Shown: positions 45,165-53,233 of the stretch, in pieces
Layout of the letters: the number at the start of each line of letters is the position of its first letter
How positions within the stretch are numbered: the first letter of the stretch is position 1
Source of the DNA: Oscillospiraceae bacterium
GTDB lineage: Bacteria; Bacillota; Clostridia; Saccharofermentanales; Saccharofermentanaceae
Length of the DNA stretch: 64,000 nucleotides
Assembly (NCBI GenBank): GCA_902764825.1
Contig: CACWXL010000005.1
Span: 62,001 to 126,000, forward strand
Direction of reading: 5' to 3'
The notes under the pieces: generated by a model
What the model was told of the DNA's origin: nothing
Database searches by the model: none
Seen by the model: the letters and a program-made list of their open reading frames with translations, nothing else
Translations under genes and position numbers: made by a program

Positions 45165-45207
45165 TTAAAAACAGTGGCAAAAGTGTTATCAGTTAAACCA
45201 CAGTGCC
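45165..45207. repeat. Direct repeat, left copy
   Basis: 43 bases, 37 identical to 48554-48596, including the exact 22-mer TTATCAGTTAAACCACAGTGCC. On the minus strand it encodes the last codons (LWFN, stop) of an FMN dehydrogenase-like gene plus its trailer, but no gene body is attached. Rest of the 240-base gap: an incomplete hairpin near 45128-45160, no gene. Confidence 0.75.
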
Positions 45208-45220
45208 AAATTAGTCACTT
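45198..45220. promoter_or_regulatory. Second copy of the operator-like sequence
   Basis: 21 of 23 bases match 43495-43517. Lies about 130 bases before the acyltransferase start (minus) and 90 bases before hflK (plus). The dyad is less perfect here (AGTG ... CACT). Confidence 0.45.
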
Positions 45221-45270
45221 ATGCTCCCGGTATATGCAAACTGCTGATATACCGTGTATGAGTATTAGAG

Positions 45271-45276
45271 TATAAT
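45271..45276 (+). promoter_or_regulatory. Candidate -10 of hflK
   Basis: Perfect TATAAT about 34 bases before the start; no good -35. The 15 bases around it match the pgk promoter region. Confidence 0.4.
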
Positions 45277-45309
45277 TTTCGCGGATCAATAAGGAAAGGA
45301 AAAACAAAT

Positions 45310-46308
45310 ATGGCAAACATTAAGACAATACCAAATGAAGCCACGGTAAAGACGTTTAACAGGATCAAGAACATTATCCTGGCATCCGTCATCGCTTTGT
45401 TCGTTATCATCTGTCTTTTCAGATGCTTTTATTCAGTTGACGAGCAGCACAATGCGATAGTCACCCAGTTCGGTTCCATCGTTAAGGTGGATACTGCGGG
45501 TTTCTATTTCAAGGCTCCCTGGCAGTCAGTAAGAAAGGTTGACATGACAACTCATGGCACCGGGATCGGCTATACGGTCACTGCGAACGGCCAGAACATC
45601 ACGGATACCGATAACGGCATCATGATCACTTCTGACTTCAACCTCTTAAACATCGACTTCTATCTTGAATACAGAGTCTCAGATCCCATTGCATATGTTT
45701 ATGCATCACGCAGTCCGGAAATGACTCTCTCAAACATTACGATGGCCAACATCAGAACAGTCGTATCCAACTATACGGTCGATGAGGCAATGACTACAGC
45801 CAAGGGGCAGATCCAGGCAGATGTAAAGGCAGCCATCTTAAGCGAACTTGAGAGGACTGATATCGGACTTACCGTAGTCAACATCACCATCCAGGATTCA
45901 GAACCTCCTACGCCTGAGATCATCGCGGCATTCAAGTCCGTCGAGAATGCAAAGCAGGGCGCCGACACCGCCATGAACAAGGCTCTCGAGTACAAGAATA
46001 ACCAGCTTCCTAATTCACAGGCAGAGGCAGACTCCATCATTCAGGCCGCTGAGGCTGACAAGGCTGCAAGGATCGCTGAAGCTAACGGTCAGGTTGAAAG
46101 ATTCAACAAGATCTACGAAGAATACAAGCAGTTCCCCTTCGTCACAAAGAGAAGATTATTCTACGAGAGGATCGAATCCGTACTCCCTAACTGCAAGGTC
46201 ATCATCACGGACGGCAGCACTTCAACTGTTTACCCTCTCGACTCTTTTACCAAAGCAGATCCTGCTGCTTCAGCACCTGCTAACACTGATAACAACGGAG
46301 GTAATTGA
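45310..46308 (+). CDS. hflK: HflK-like SPFH membrane protein
   Basis: Subunit of the HflKC membrane complex that surrounds FtsH and organises membranes. 332 residues: one helix (about 21-43), SPFH/band-7 domain from HNAIVTQFGSIVKVDTAGFYFK-like start to about 215, a coiled segment rich in Ala/Glu/Gln (about 215-270), and a disordered Ala/Asn tail. AAGGAAAGG before the ATG. Followed by hflC. The longer N-terminal cytosolic part of Gram-negative HflK is absent. Confidence 0.88.
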   Translation: MANIKTIPNEATVKTFNRIKNIILASVIALFVIICLFRCFYSVDEQHNAIVTQFGSIVKVDTAGFYFKAPWQSVRKVDMTTHGTGIGYTVTANGQNITDTDNGIMITSDFNLLNIDFYLEYRVSDPIAYVYASRSPEMTLSNITMANIRTVVSNYTVDEAMTTAKGQIQADVKAAILSELERTDIGLTVVNITIQDSEPPTPEIIAAFKSVENAKQGADTAMNKALEYKNNQLPNSQAEADSIIQAAEADKAARIAEANGQVERFNKIYEEYKQFPFVTKRRLFYERIESVLPNCKVIITDGSTSTVYPLDSFTKADPAASAPANTDNNGGN

Positions 46309-46310
46309 TC

Positions 46311-47183
46311 ATGAAGAAGAAAATATCCATATCAGTTCTGATACTTATTGCATTGATCGCCGGTGTTATTGTTGCCGGTTCAGCAGTATTCACTGTGCAT
46401 CCCAATGAAGCAGCTATCGTAGTAAGGCTCGGTAAGGCACAGGCAACGGTTACAACAACCGGACTTCATGCTCACGCGCCTTTTATCGAAGACACGGTAT
46501 CGATCTACACCGGAAAGATGCTCTACGACATTCCGGCATCAGACGTCATCACTTCTGATAAGAAGTCCATGATCGCAGACAACTACGTTATCTGGAGAGT
46601 TACAGATCCGGTAAAGTACTATCAGACATTGGGCGGTCTTCAGAACAGAGCCGAGGAGAGGATCGAAGCAGCAGTATATAACGCTACCAAGAACACCATC
46701 TCCTCAATGACACAGGATGAGATCATCGCTGCAAGAGGAAATACTCTTACAAATGCGATCACGACCACATCCAATACTGACATTGACCAGTACGGCATCA
46801 CGATCGAGATCGCTGAGATCAAGGCTCTCGACCTCCCTGATGACAACAAGGCTGCTGTTTACAGCAGAATGATCTCCGAGAGAGAGAACATCGCTGCAGG
46901 CTACACGGCCCAGGGTAACGCAGAAGCTCAGAAAGTAAAGAATGACACCGATAAGCAGGTCTCGATCAACGTTGCTGACGCCAAGGCAAAAGCTGCTGTC
47001 ATCAGAGCACAGGGCGAAGCCGAATACATGAAGATCCTCTCTGCTGCATACAACGATCCTGACAAGGCAGCATTCTATAACTACTTAAGAGGATTGGATT
47101 CAATGGAAGCTCTGGCAAGATCCAAGGCTGTCATCATCCTCGATAAGGATTCCGAATACGCCAAGATCCTTTATGGACAGTAA
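46311..47183 (+). CDS. hflC: HflC-like SPFH membrane protein
   Basis: 290 residues. One helix (about 8-28), SPFH domain starting VHPNEAAIVVRLGKAQ, a NVADAKAKAAVIRAQGEAEYMKI coiled stretch and the typical HflC end LDSMEALARSKAVIILDKDSEYAKIL. ATG 46311 (nine bases after GGAGG) is preferred over the TTG at 46305. Starts 2 bases after the hflK stop, so they are cotranscribed. Confidence 0.9.
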   Translation: MKKKISISVLILIALIAGVIVAGSAVFTVHPNEAAIVVRLGKAQATVTTTGLHAHAPFIEDTVSIYTGKMLYDIPASDVITSDKKSMIADNYVIWRVTDPVKYYQTLGGLQNRAEERIEAAVYNATKNTISSMTQDEIIAARGNTLTNAITTTSNTDIDQYGITIEIAEIKALDLPDDNKAAVYSRMISERENIAAGYTAQGNAEAQKVKNDTDKQVSINVADAKAKAAVIRAQGEAEYMKILSAAYNDPDKAAFYNYLRGLDSMEALARSKAVIILDKDSEYAKILYGQ

Positions 47184-47209
47184 GTTTTATTTCGGATAAC
47201 AGCGAAAAC

Positions 47210-47250
47210 AAAGACCTCTGCAGATAATATGCAGAGGTCTTTTCCTTTTT
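47210..47250 (+). terminator. Terminator after hflC
   Basis: AAAGACCTCTGCA / TGCAGAGGTCTTT stem followed by TCCTTTTTG. Confidence 0.9.
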
Positions 47251-47308
47251 GTAATATACTGTATTTGTGAAGGCACCGCACTGCAAAGCAAATATGAGGA
47301 GAGAGTTT

Positions 47309-48520
47309 ATGAAAGGAAGAATAAGGGCTTTAGTTTATGTTATCTGTTTATCGTTGACGATCTCTTTGTTTGGCTGTTCACCGGCTGAACCCGAGGAAAG
47401 CAGGATCCGAAAGACTAAGAATACTTCTGAAGATACTGTTATGACAGAGGATACGGAACTGACAGACGAATCCATAGAAATAAGCTATATTGATCCGGAT
47501 TCTTCAGAACTTCTCAAAACTATTACACTCATTGAGTCATATCTGGGAGGAAAGGCTGACTATGTGGCAGACAGCTTTATTAAAGAATTTGATATTATGT
47601 CATATATACTGAATAGAACCATCGACGAAAATGATCTGACGTTTTTCGGGAAAAGCATCAAGATCGATGATATCAGTTATAAAAACATCCGTTTCTGGAA
47701 AATTGACGGTAAAGTACAGCAGATAGATCTTTCAGTCAGTGAGCAATATGACGGTGCAGCGTCTGCTAATGAAACAACTGATATGAATATTCCCGTTAAG
47801 GAATTTTATCTTAGTGTATTCCAATTACTAGAGAGTAAATATGGCAAGGCGGCAGATTATTCCGGACCTGCATGGATGGACGGAACAGCCGGTGACCGCG
47901 TCATATGGAATGACGGTGATTATACTATCAGGCTCTGTTATGTGGAAAACAGCAAAGCGATCAATGGCAACAATCTTTTCAGGATCGAAATAGGTTATTC
48001 TGTATACGATCCTTCTTCTCCGGAGAATCCGGAGCCTTTCCAGTCATCCGGACTGGCAGTACAGGAAGTAATCAAGATCATGCAAAGCTGTATCGGAAAA
48101 GAGCCGGCTGAAGCCAAGGCTCTGATCGAGAAAATGCTGGATGTCAGATGCGGGCAGGATCAGTTTGATGACCATTTGGAATATGAAGAACATACACATA
48201 ACGGCCGGTATTTAATTGACGGTGTGGAATACAACCTTGTAAAATTCTATTCCAAAAAAGCTACAGGTAAAGTTTATGCAGTGCGTTTCTATGCTCCTTC
48301 AGGAGGAAATCAGTTTATAAAATCAGCCTTTAATTATTATTCGGAAAAGCTGACTATTCTATATGGCCAGCCTGTTGCTTCTAATTCGATAGATAGGTTT
48401 CAAACGGAAAAATATAATATCGATCAGAACTACAACTGCTATTTGGATGCAGCTTACAGTGATGATTCCAGTTATAGAGATCTGGGTTTTATGGTAATCG
48501 ATGCATCCTACGATGAATAA
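47309..48520 (+). CDS. Lipoprotein of unknown function
   Basis: 403 residues. Lipoprotein signal peptide with SLFGCS lipobox (Cys about 23), then a polar Thr/Glu/Asp spacer and a soluble body with two similar halves (each with an EVIK or FKSI-type repeat segment of about 130 residues). No known motif. ATG 47309 with GAGGAG upstream; the longer frame is rejected. The DNA is visibly richer in A and T than hflKC. Exported and membrane-tethered. Confidence 0.75.
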   Translation: MKGRIRALVYVICLSLTISLFGCSPAEPEESRIRKTKNTSEDTVMTEDTELTDESIEISYIDPDSSELLKTITLIESYLGGKADYVADSFIKEFDIMSYILNRTIDENDLTFFGKSIKIDDISYKNIRFWKIDGKVQQIDLSVSEQYDGAASANETTDMNIPVKEFYLSVFQLLESKYGKAADYSGPAWMDGTAGDRVIWNDGDYTIRLCYVENSKAINGNNLFRIEIGYSVYDPSSPENPEPFQSSGLAVQEVIKIMQSCIGKEPAEAKALIEKMLDVRCGQDQFDDHLEYEEHTHNGRYLIDGVEYNLVKFYSKKATGKVYAVRFYAPSGGNQFIKSAFNYYSEKLTILYGQPVASNSIDRFQTEKYNIDQNYNCYLDAAYSDDSSYRDLGFMVIDASYDE

Positions 48521-48524
48521 ACAG

Positions 48525-48556
48525 CAGGCGCTCCTTTCAGAGCGCCTGTTTTCTTA
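48525..48556 (+). terminator. Terminator between lipoprotein and FMN dehydrogenase genes
   Basis: CAGGCGCT / AGCGCCTG stem followed by TTTTCTTAA. Convergent genes; may serve both. Confidence 0.85.
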
Positions 48557-48596
48557 ATAACACTTGCAAAAAAATTATCAGTTAAACCACAGTGCC
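48554..48596. repeat. Direct repeat, right copy
   Basis: Contains the genuine 3' end of the FMN dehydrogenase gene (48578-48596) and its trailer; 37 of 43 bases match 45165-45207. Confidence 0.75.
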
Positions 48597-49474
48597 GAAT
48601 CGTCTATGTCTGATACCCTGGCAAAGCCCGTGTTGCTCATGATGTATCTCAATTCGTTCTGAACTTTGGACAGATAAGCTTCAACTCCGGCAGAGCCGTC
48701 CTTCTCCAGATAAGGCAGCATCGATCTTCCGACTGCCGCCGCATCAGCGCCGAGCGCTATTGCCTTATAAACGTCGGCACCGCTTTCAATACCGCAGTCA
48801 ACGATTATCTTAACGTCCTTTCCGTCCAGAGCTTCCCTGATCTCAGGCAGGATCATCATGGGCGGAACGGCATAGGGCATTCTGCCGTGATGATGGCTTA
48901 CGATAATCGCCTTGGCGCCGATATCGGCGCAGATAAGAGCATCCCTGACGCTTAATACGCCTTTAACAAAGAACGGAAGCTTAGTCGATTCAACGTATGA
49001 ACGGAGCATATCAGCCGTCTGCACGGCCATCTTCTCGCCTACGCAGATATCAACACCTGTCTCACCGAAAATGTGATCGATATCCATGCCGATACCGAAT
49101 GCACCTACGGACTCCGCATACTGCATCTGATCTCTTACCTTGCCGTTGTCAGCATAAGGCTTTACGATGCGGATGGTTTTCGCGCCCGTTGCAACGATCT
49201 TAGCGAACATGTCGTTCTCCATCATGCCGCAGAAGTTTAATATATTCGCATTTTTCGCAGCTATCGAATACTCTTCCAGGCCGGTTAATTCCCTTCCGTT
49301 GTAATTCTTAAGGTGCGAGAAGGCCGGCATCATCACAGGACTGCTGAATGTCTCTCCCAGGAATTCCGTCTCAGTCGAAGCCACTACGGAATCTATTATC
49401 CTCTCTTCTATAAGGATCGAATCCATATACTTTTGAGTGATCGTATTCGCGTCAGATTCCCTACAGTATTCCAT
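48578..49474 (-). CDS. FMN-dependent alpha-hydroxy acid dehydrogenase-like protein
   Basis: 298-residue TIM barrel of the lactate/glycolate oxidase family (usual 350-390 residues). PVMMPAFSH near the start, FFVKGVLSVRDALICADIGAKAIIVSHHHGR (FMN and substrate loop; family usually SNHGGR), IIVDCGIESGADVYKAIALGADAAAVGR. The catalytic His seems kept but its surroundings differ. GGAGG before the ATG. Overlaps the upstream TIM-barrel gene by 14 bases; the pair probably acts on a related hydroxy acid or sugar acid. Confidence 0.8.
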   Translation of the reverse strand: MEYCRESDANTITQKYMDSILIEERIIDSVVASTETEFLGETFSSPVMMPAFSHLKNYNGRELTGLEEYSIAAKNANILNFCGMMENDMFAKIVATGAKTIRIVKPYADNGKVRDQMQYAESVGAFGIGMDIDHIFGETGVDICVGEKMAVQTADMLRSYVESTKLPFFVKGVLSVRDALICADIGAKAIIVSHHHGRMPYAVPPMMILPEIREALDGKDVKIIVDCGIESGADVYKAIALGADAAAVGRSMLPYLEKDGSAGVEAYLSKVQNELRYIMSNTGFARVSDIDDSALWFN

Positions 49475-50285
49475 CTAAGGCCTCCTTCAGATATCCTGTG
49501 TATCTTATGTATTCTTCGTCAGTATTAAGGTGCTCCAGGATCACCGGCATGTCAGGATCTATGGAACTCATCTTCTGCGCATAGTAGCGGAGCGGGAACT
49601 CGCCTTCTCCCGGTGCGCACTCTTCAAGCTGGAAAGTATATTCTTCCTTGAGATGAACGTCCTTTATATGGCAGCTCCTGATCTTATCTCCAAGCATCTC
49701 CGCGACTTCATCGATAAACTCTTCGGGATTAAAATATCTCTCGGCGGAATTTGTCATGTTGATGATGTCCATATGAACCGCAAAACGGTCCCTGTCCACC
49801 ATATCTATGAGCTTAAGGTATTCCTTGGGGCCTGTCGGGATCATCCAGGGCATGGGTTCCAAAGTAAAATATGTGTTCTTAACATCAGCAGTGTCGATGA
49901 TCTCCTGAACCATCCGGACAGTCTCTTTCCAGGCATCTGCGGAGAAATTCTCTTTATAATGACCGTCCCATCTGGGGCCAAAAGCTCCTGCAACGTTGAC
50001 TGCGCAGCGCGCTCCCAGATAGTCTGCAAGCCTTAACTGCCCTATGCAGTAATCCAAGTTCTTCCTGCGCTCTGCACTGTCCGAAGCCAGTGCATTTCTC
50101 CAGATGCCGACTTCCGCGATCAGGAGTCCGTGGGCTTTGGCGGCATCACGGTATGCGGTTATCTTGTCTTCGGGATCGTTGCAGTTAAGAGGAAAGTTTA
50201 CGCATCTTAATCCTAACTTTACATGGTTCTCAGCCCATTCTTCGGGCGAATCATGCTTAAGCGGTGATGAAGTGCCAAGTCTCAT
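49461..50285 (-). CDS. Sugar-phosphate isomerase/epimerase-like TIM barrel
   Basis: 274 residues of the xylose-isomerase-like AP-endonuclease-2 superfamily. Metal-site segments: TLEPMPW (Glu, about 140), HMDIINM (His, Asp, about 171), CHIKDV (His) and ILEHL (Glu, near the end). Family members isomerise or epimerise sugars, tagatose or hydroxypyruvate-like substrates. Cotranscribed with the FMN dehydrogenase. AAAGGAG before the ATG. Exact substrate unknown. The gap 50286-50472 holds nothing clear. Confidence 0.78.
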   Translation of the reverse strand: MRLGTSSPLKHDSPEEWAENHVKLGLRCVNFPLNCNDPEDKITAYRDAAKAHGLLIAEVGIWRNALASDSAERRKNLDYCIGQLRLADYLGARCAVNVAGAFGPRWDGHYKENFSADAWKETVRMVQEIIDTADVKNTYFTLEPMPWMIPTGPKEYLKLIDMVDRDRFAVHMDIINMTNSAERYFNPEEFIDEVAEMLGDKIRSCHIKDVHLKEEYTFQLEECAPGEGEFPLRYYAQKMSSIDPDMPVILEHLNTDEEYIRYTGYLKEALDGIL

Positions 50286-50472
50286 AGGGTAGTCTCCTTT
50301 AGGCTTTTCAAAGCTCTCTTAAGGTTTTGACGGAACTATAGATAATTCAGTGTAACATCTAATCAGGCATACCTGAACCAGAACAAGGGCTTTCATGTTC
50401 TTTTTTCAATATTTAATGCCTGGTCATGGACCTTTTCCGACGATCTTTTATTGATTTTTCATTCCCGCTCTT

Positions 50473-51126
50473 TTACATACGACCTGCCACCCAAAAGACC
50501 GCTGCTGCCAATACAAAAAGCGCTATGAAAAGATAGTGGAATTCTTCATGTTTCTTCAGGAGTTTCCATAACAGAAACACTATTGTGCCTGTTATGATTA
50601 CAGTCAACAAAAGACCAATGACACTTCTTATCGTGTATTCTCTCTTTTGAGCAGCTTCTCTTGCCCTTAACGCATCAAGGTCTTGGATTACCTCATCCGC
50701 GTTTTCGAACCAATCCAACGATAATCCGCCCCATAAAGTATATAGTCCACTGTCACACTCATAGAAAGTGGTAGTGATATAGGCAGGTTCGTTGGGATAA
50801 TTTCTCATACTTACAATTGCCACTTCGAGTTTCGAACCGGGCGGCACTCGCAGCGTTGTCCCGTCGCTTTCCTGCTTGGTAGTGTTGTTGTAGTAATCGG
50901 TAAACTTTATACCCTTCTTAGTAACAACATATCTTTCACCACCGGAATAATCGTACCAGCTTTCAGGAATGCTATGCGTTATGAGTTCGCTAAAGTTTTT
51001 CAGGAACAGGAAAGCAAAAGGAATGCTTCCTACAAGGATCGATTCCAGGATCACGGCATATATCAATGCCGGATTCTTCAACCGTCCTGAAGGTTTAAAA
51101 GAGAATAATTTACTGATCTTGCCCAT
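50473..51126 (-). CDS. Membrane protein, unknown
   Basis: 217 residues, start MGKISKLFSFK at ATG 51126, 5 bases after the upstream stop. One helix at about 20-43, an extracellular beta-rich region (about 50-150), a charged segment, then two C-terminal helices (about 165-215). The SD is weak. Cotranscribed with the next gene; probably a partner membrane pair. No family recognised. Confidence 0.6.
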   Translation of the reverse strand: MGKISKLFSFKPSGRLKNPALIYAVILESILVGSIPFAFLFLKNFSELITHSIPESWYDYSGGERYVVTKKGIKFTDYYNNTTKQESDGTTLRVPPGSKLEVAIVSMRNYPNEPAYITTTFYECDSGLYTLWGGLSLDWFENADEVIQDLDALRAREAAQKREYTIRSVIGLLLTVIITGTIVFLLWKLLKKHEEFHYLFIALFVLAAAVFWVAGRM

Positions 51127-51130
51127 ATTC

Positions 51131-52105
51131 TTATACCCATGACTCAATGCAAAGCGGACCCATCTTATATTCTTCTCCACCCCACTCAACGACTGTAAAG
51201 CCTTTTCGCCCGGGAGGATTGACCGATGTCAGATCCTGTGGCCTGATACTGACTTGTCTGTCCGTTGAATACCAAAGCATGTTGACCCTGATGACAGTAT
51301 CCGGCTTTGGCGAAATACTAAGGGATGCGACATCCTCGTAAGCCTTTGTTTGGAACGTGATGACGTTGTACTTGTTCCCGATCATCAGAGGAAGCCAGTA
51401 TGTAATAAAGTCATCAGCCTCCTTGTCATTCAGGCCAAGCTCTGCGAGTGCGGTCTCCAGGAACTTTGCGGTGTCCTCCCCTTTCACGCAGAAGCCCTTG
51501 CTCAGATCAGGCTTGATATTAATATCGCCTTCCCAATACAAGTAGGAATATTTCCTGCCATTCTTATCAGTAAGCGTCCCATCAGGATCTGCGGTTACCG
51601 TCCAGCCTTCAGCTAAGTCGTAATCGGGATACGTTACCGTCAGTTTTCCGTCCAGATCGAGTTTGACGTCTACTTCAGTCCTGCTCTCGGGATACAGGTA
51701 GATAACGGGCTTATGGGCCCTGCTCAGAAAGTAGTTCAATCCGAATAAGAGGGTAACAAACTGCAAAACTACACCCAGAACATAGAAGAGCACATGTTTG
51801 ACTTTTCTCTCGCCCAGGATTACCGCTTCAATAATACGATACAAGGCTATCAGTCTGGGGATCGTAAAAATGTTCAGATATGCTGATATGATCACGTAGC
51901 TGATGATCATCTCGGGGTAATGCACGAGCTCATCAAACAATTCTTTGAAAAATCCAAGAAAGCCATAACCGCTCGTGATCATGCCGATGATCGCTAAGTA
52001 AACCAGGAAAAACAGGTTGATACCGTGAATGATTATGATGGTCTTCCAAACCTTAAGCGAATGTAATTTTTTGATTCTAAATTCCTCAAATTCCGTATGT
52101 TCCAT
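51131..52105 (-). CDS. Membrane protein with KPVIYLYP-type extracellular domain
   Basis: 324 residues. Three to four helices in the first 130, then a soluble domain beginning KPVIYLYPESRTEVDVKLDL. This domain recurs in Firmicutes surface proteins and has no assigned role that I know. It continues with YPDYDLAEGWTV, TDKNGRKYSYLYWEG and a C-terminal VRVNMLWYSTD-like block. AGGAGG before the ATG. Operon with 50473-51126. Confidence 0.7.
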   Translation of the reverse strand: MEHTEFEEFRIKKLHSLKVWKTIIIIHGINLFFLVYLAIIGMITSGYGFLGFFKELFDELVHYPEMIISYVIISAYLNIFTIPRLIALYRIIEAVILGERKVKHVLFYVLGVVLQFVTLLFGLNYFLSRAHKPVIYLYPESRTEVDVKLDLDGKLTVTYPDYDLAEGWTVTADPDGTLTDKNGRKYSYLYWEGDINIKPDLSKGFCVKGEDTAKFLETALAELGLNDKEADDFITYWLPLMIGNKYNVITFQTKAYEDVASLSISPKPDTVIRVNMLWYSTDRQVSIRPQDLTSVNPPGRKGFTVVEWGGEEYKMGPLCIESWV

Positions 52106-52121
52106 ATTGTCACCTCCTGAA

Positions 52122-52158
52122 AAAAGGCCGGGTTAACCTAAGGCCATTAGGCCCGATT
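52122..52158 (-). terminator. Possible terminator after the XRE membrane regulator
   Basis: Minus strand GGCC-rich inverted repeat followed by TTTTTTC; the stem is imperfect. It overlaps the upstream side of the next gene's SD. Confidence 0.35.
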
Positions 52159-52187
52159 GCAAAAACGACTTGATTTTGTCCGTTCAG

Positions 52188-53087
52188 TTATTCTTTTTTC
52201 TGAGAAATAGACCTTATACGCGTGCCGATCGCGATGACTATCCCGTAGAAGACGCAGAGCGCTTCGTTAAGCGGCATTGCGAAAAGAATCATCTCGGGTA
52301 TTACAAATGCTTCAGAATAAGCCCCTGCAAATACCAGGTATCCGTTCAAATTAAGCAGCAAAAGGACTACTGCGGACAGTATATACATAAACAGACTGAC
52401 CATCCTGCCTGATATCAGGAATCTATATACAAAATACGCAAGAAGGAAGCTCAGGCCCGCGCAGACCATTGAACAAAGGGCGAATATTATCCCGTATTCT
52501 GAAATGGCCGGTTTTGTTACCGGATTTACTGCAATGCGGCTCTCAAATCCGAGCAATACAAGGATGAGATTGGCAAGACCCCTGTAGATAAAGAAAATGA
52601 CACCCAGGATACCGGTCTTCCCAACCGGGAGTTCCTTCCGTATAGTCTTTATCATGGACGATATCAGCATGAGCGCGAAAAATGCACTGAACAGAACGTC
52701 TATTATCGAAAGAAACGGGAAATACCAATGATCTGCAGTGAACATTTTGTCTACGACGCAGTCCCTGAGCCACCAGCATGAAAAGAACAGATTGCCAAGG
52801 CTGATCGCGACGCAAAGGGCGATTACCATCGTCTCGATCTTTCCGGCAACCCTTCCGTATGCTTTAGACCGCTGTTCAATATGCATTGCCCTGTCATCAG
52901 CCATCAAGGTATCAATGGTCGTATCCAGGATGTCGGCAAGATTCTTTGCCGTGACGAGATCGGGATAGCGGGATCCGCCTTCCCATCTTGAGACTGTCTG
53001 TCTTGTCACGAAAAGAAGATCTGCCAGATTCTGCTGGGTCATCCCCTTTGCTTCTCTCAACTCTTTTATCTTTTCGCCAAAATCCAT
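52188..53087 (-). CDS. XRE regulator with membrane domain
   Basis: 299 residues. N-terminal helix-turn-helix (TQQNLADLLFVTRQTVSRWEGG, about 17-38), then a transmembrane part of about seven helices from residue 85 onward. A membrane-anchored XRE protein, probably a one-component sensor. ATG 53087 has GCAGGAGG upstream; the longer frame is rejected. A TATAAT at 53142-53147 (minus) and ACCAAAATGGT near 53180 are possible promoter and operator. Confidence 0.82.
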   Translation of the reverse strand: MDFGEKIKELREAKGMTQQNLADLLFVTRQTVSRWEGGSRYPDLVTAKNLADILDTTIDTLMADDRAMHIEQRSKAYGRVAGKIETMVIALCVAISLGNLFFSCWWLRDCVVDKMFTADHWYFPFLSIIDVLFSAFFALMLISSMIKTIRKELPVGKTGILGVIFFIYRGLANLILVLLGFESRIAVNPVTKPAISEYGIIFALCSMVCAGLSFLLAYFVYRFLISGRMVSLFMYILSAVVLLLLNLNGYLVFAGAYSEAFVIPEMILFAMPLNEALCVFYGIVIAIGTRIRSISQKKE

Positions 53088-53141
53088 AAAGAGCACCTCC
53101 TGCATCCGTTTGGTGTCTTCAGTGTGCCTTCATCTGTACGG

Positions 53142-53147
53142 ATTATA
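53142..53147 (-). promoter_or_regulatory. Candidate -10 of the XRE membrane regulator
   Basis: Minus strand TATAAT about 60 bases before the start, without a clear -35; a palindromic ACCAAAATGGT lies about 30 bases upstream. Confidence 0.4.
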
Positions 53148-53233
53148 AAGCACCGTATTGGTTTTTGGGCGCACCATTTTGGTAACACCCTTAGTTTTAA
53201 AGGCTTTCGTGATTGCCTTCATCATATCCTAAT

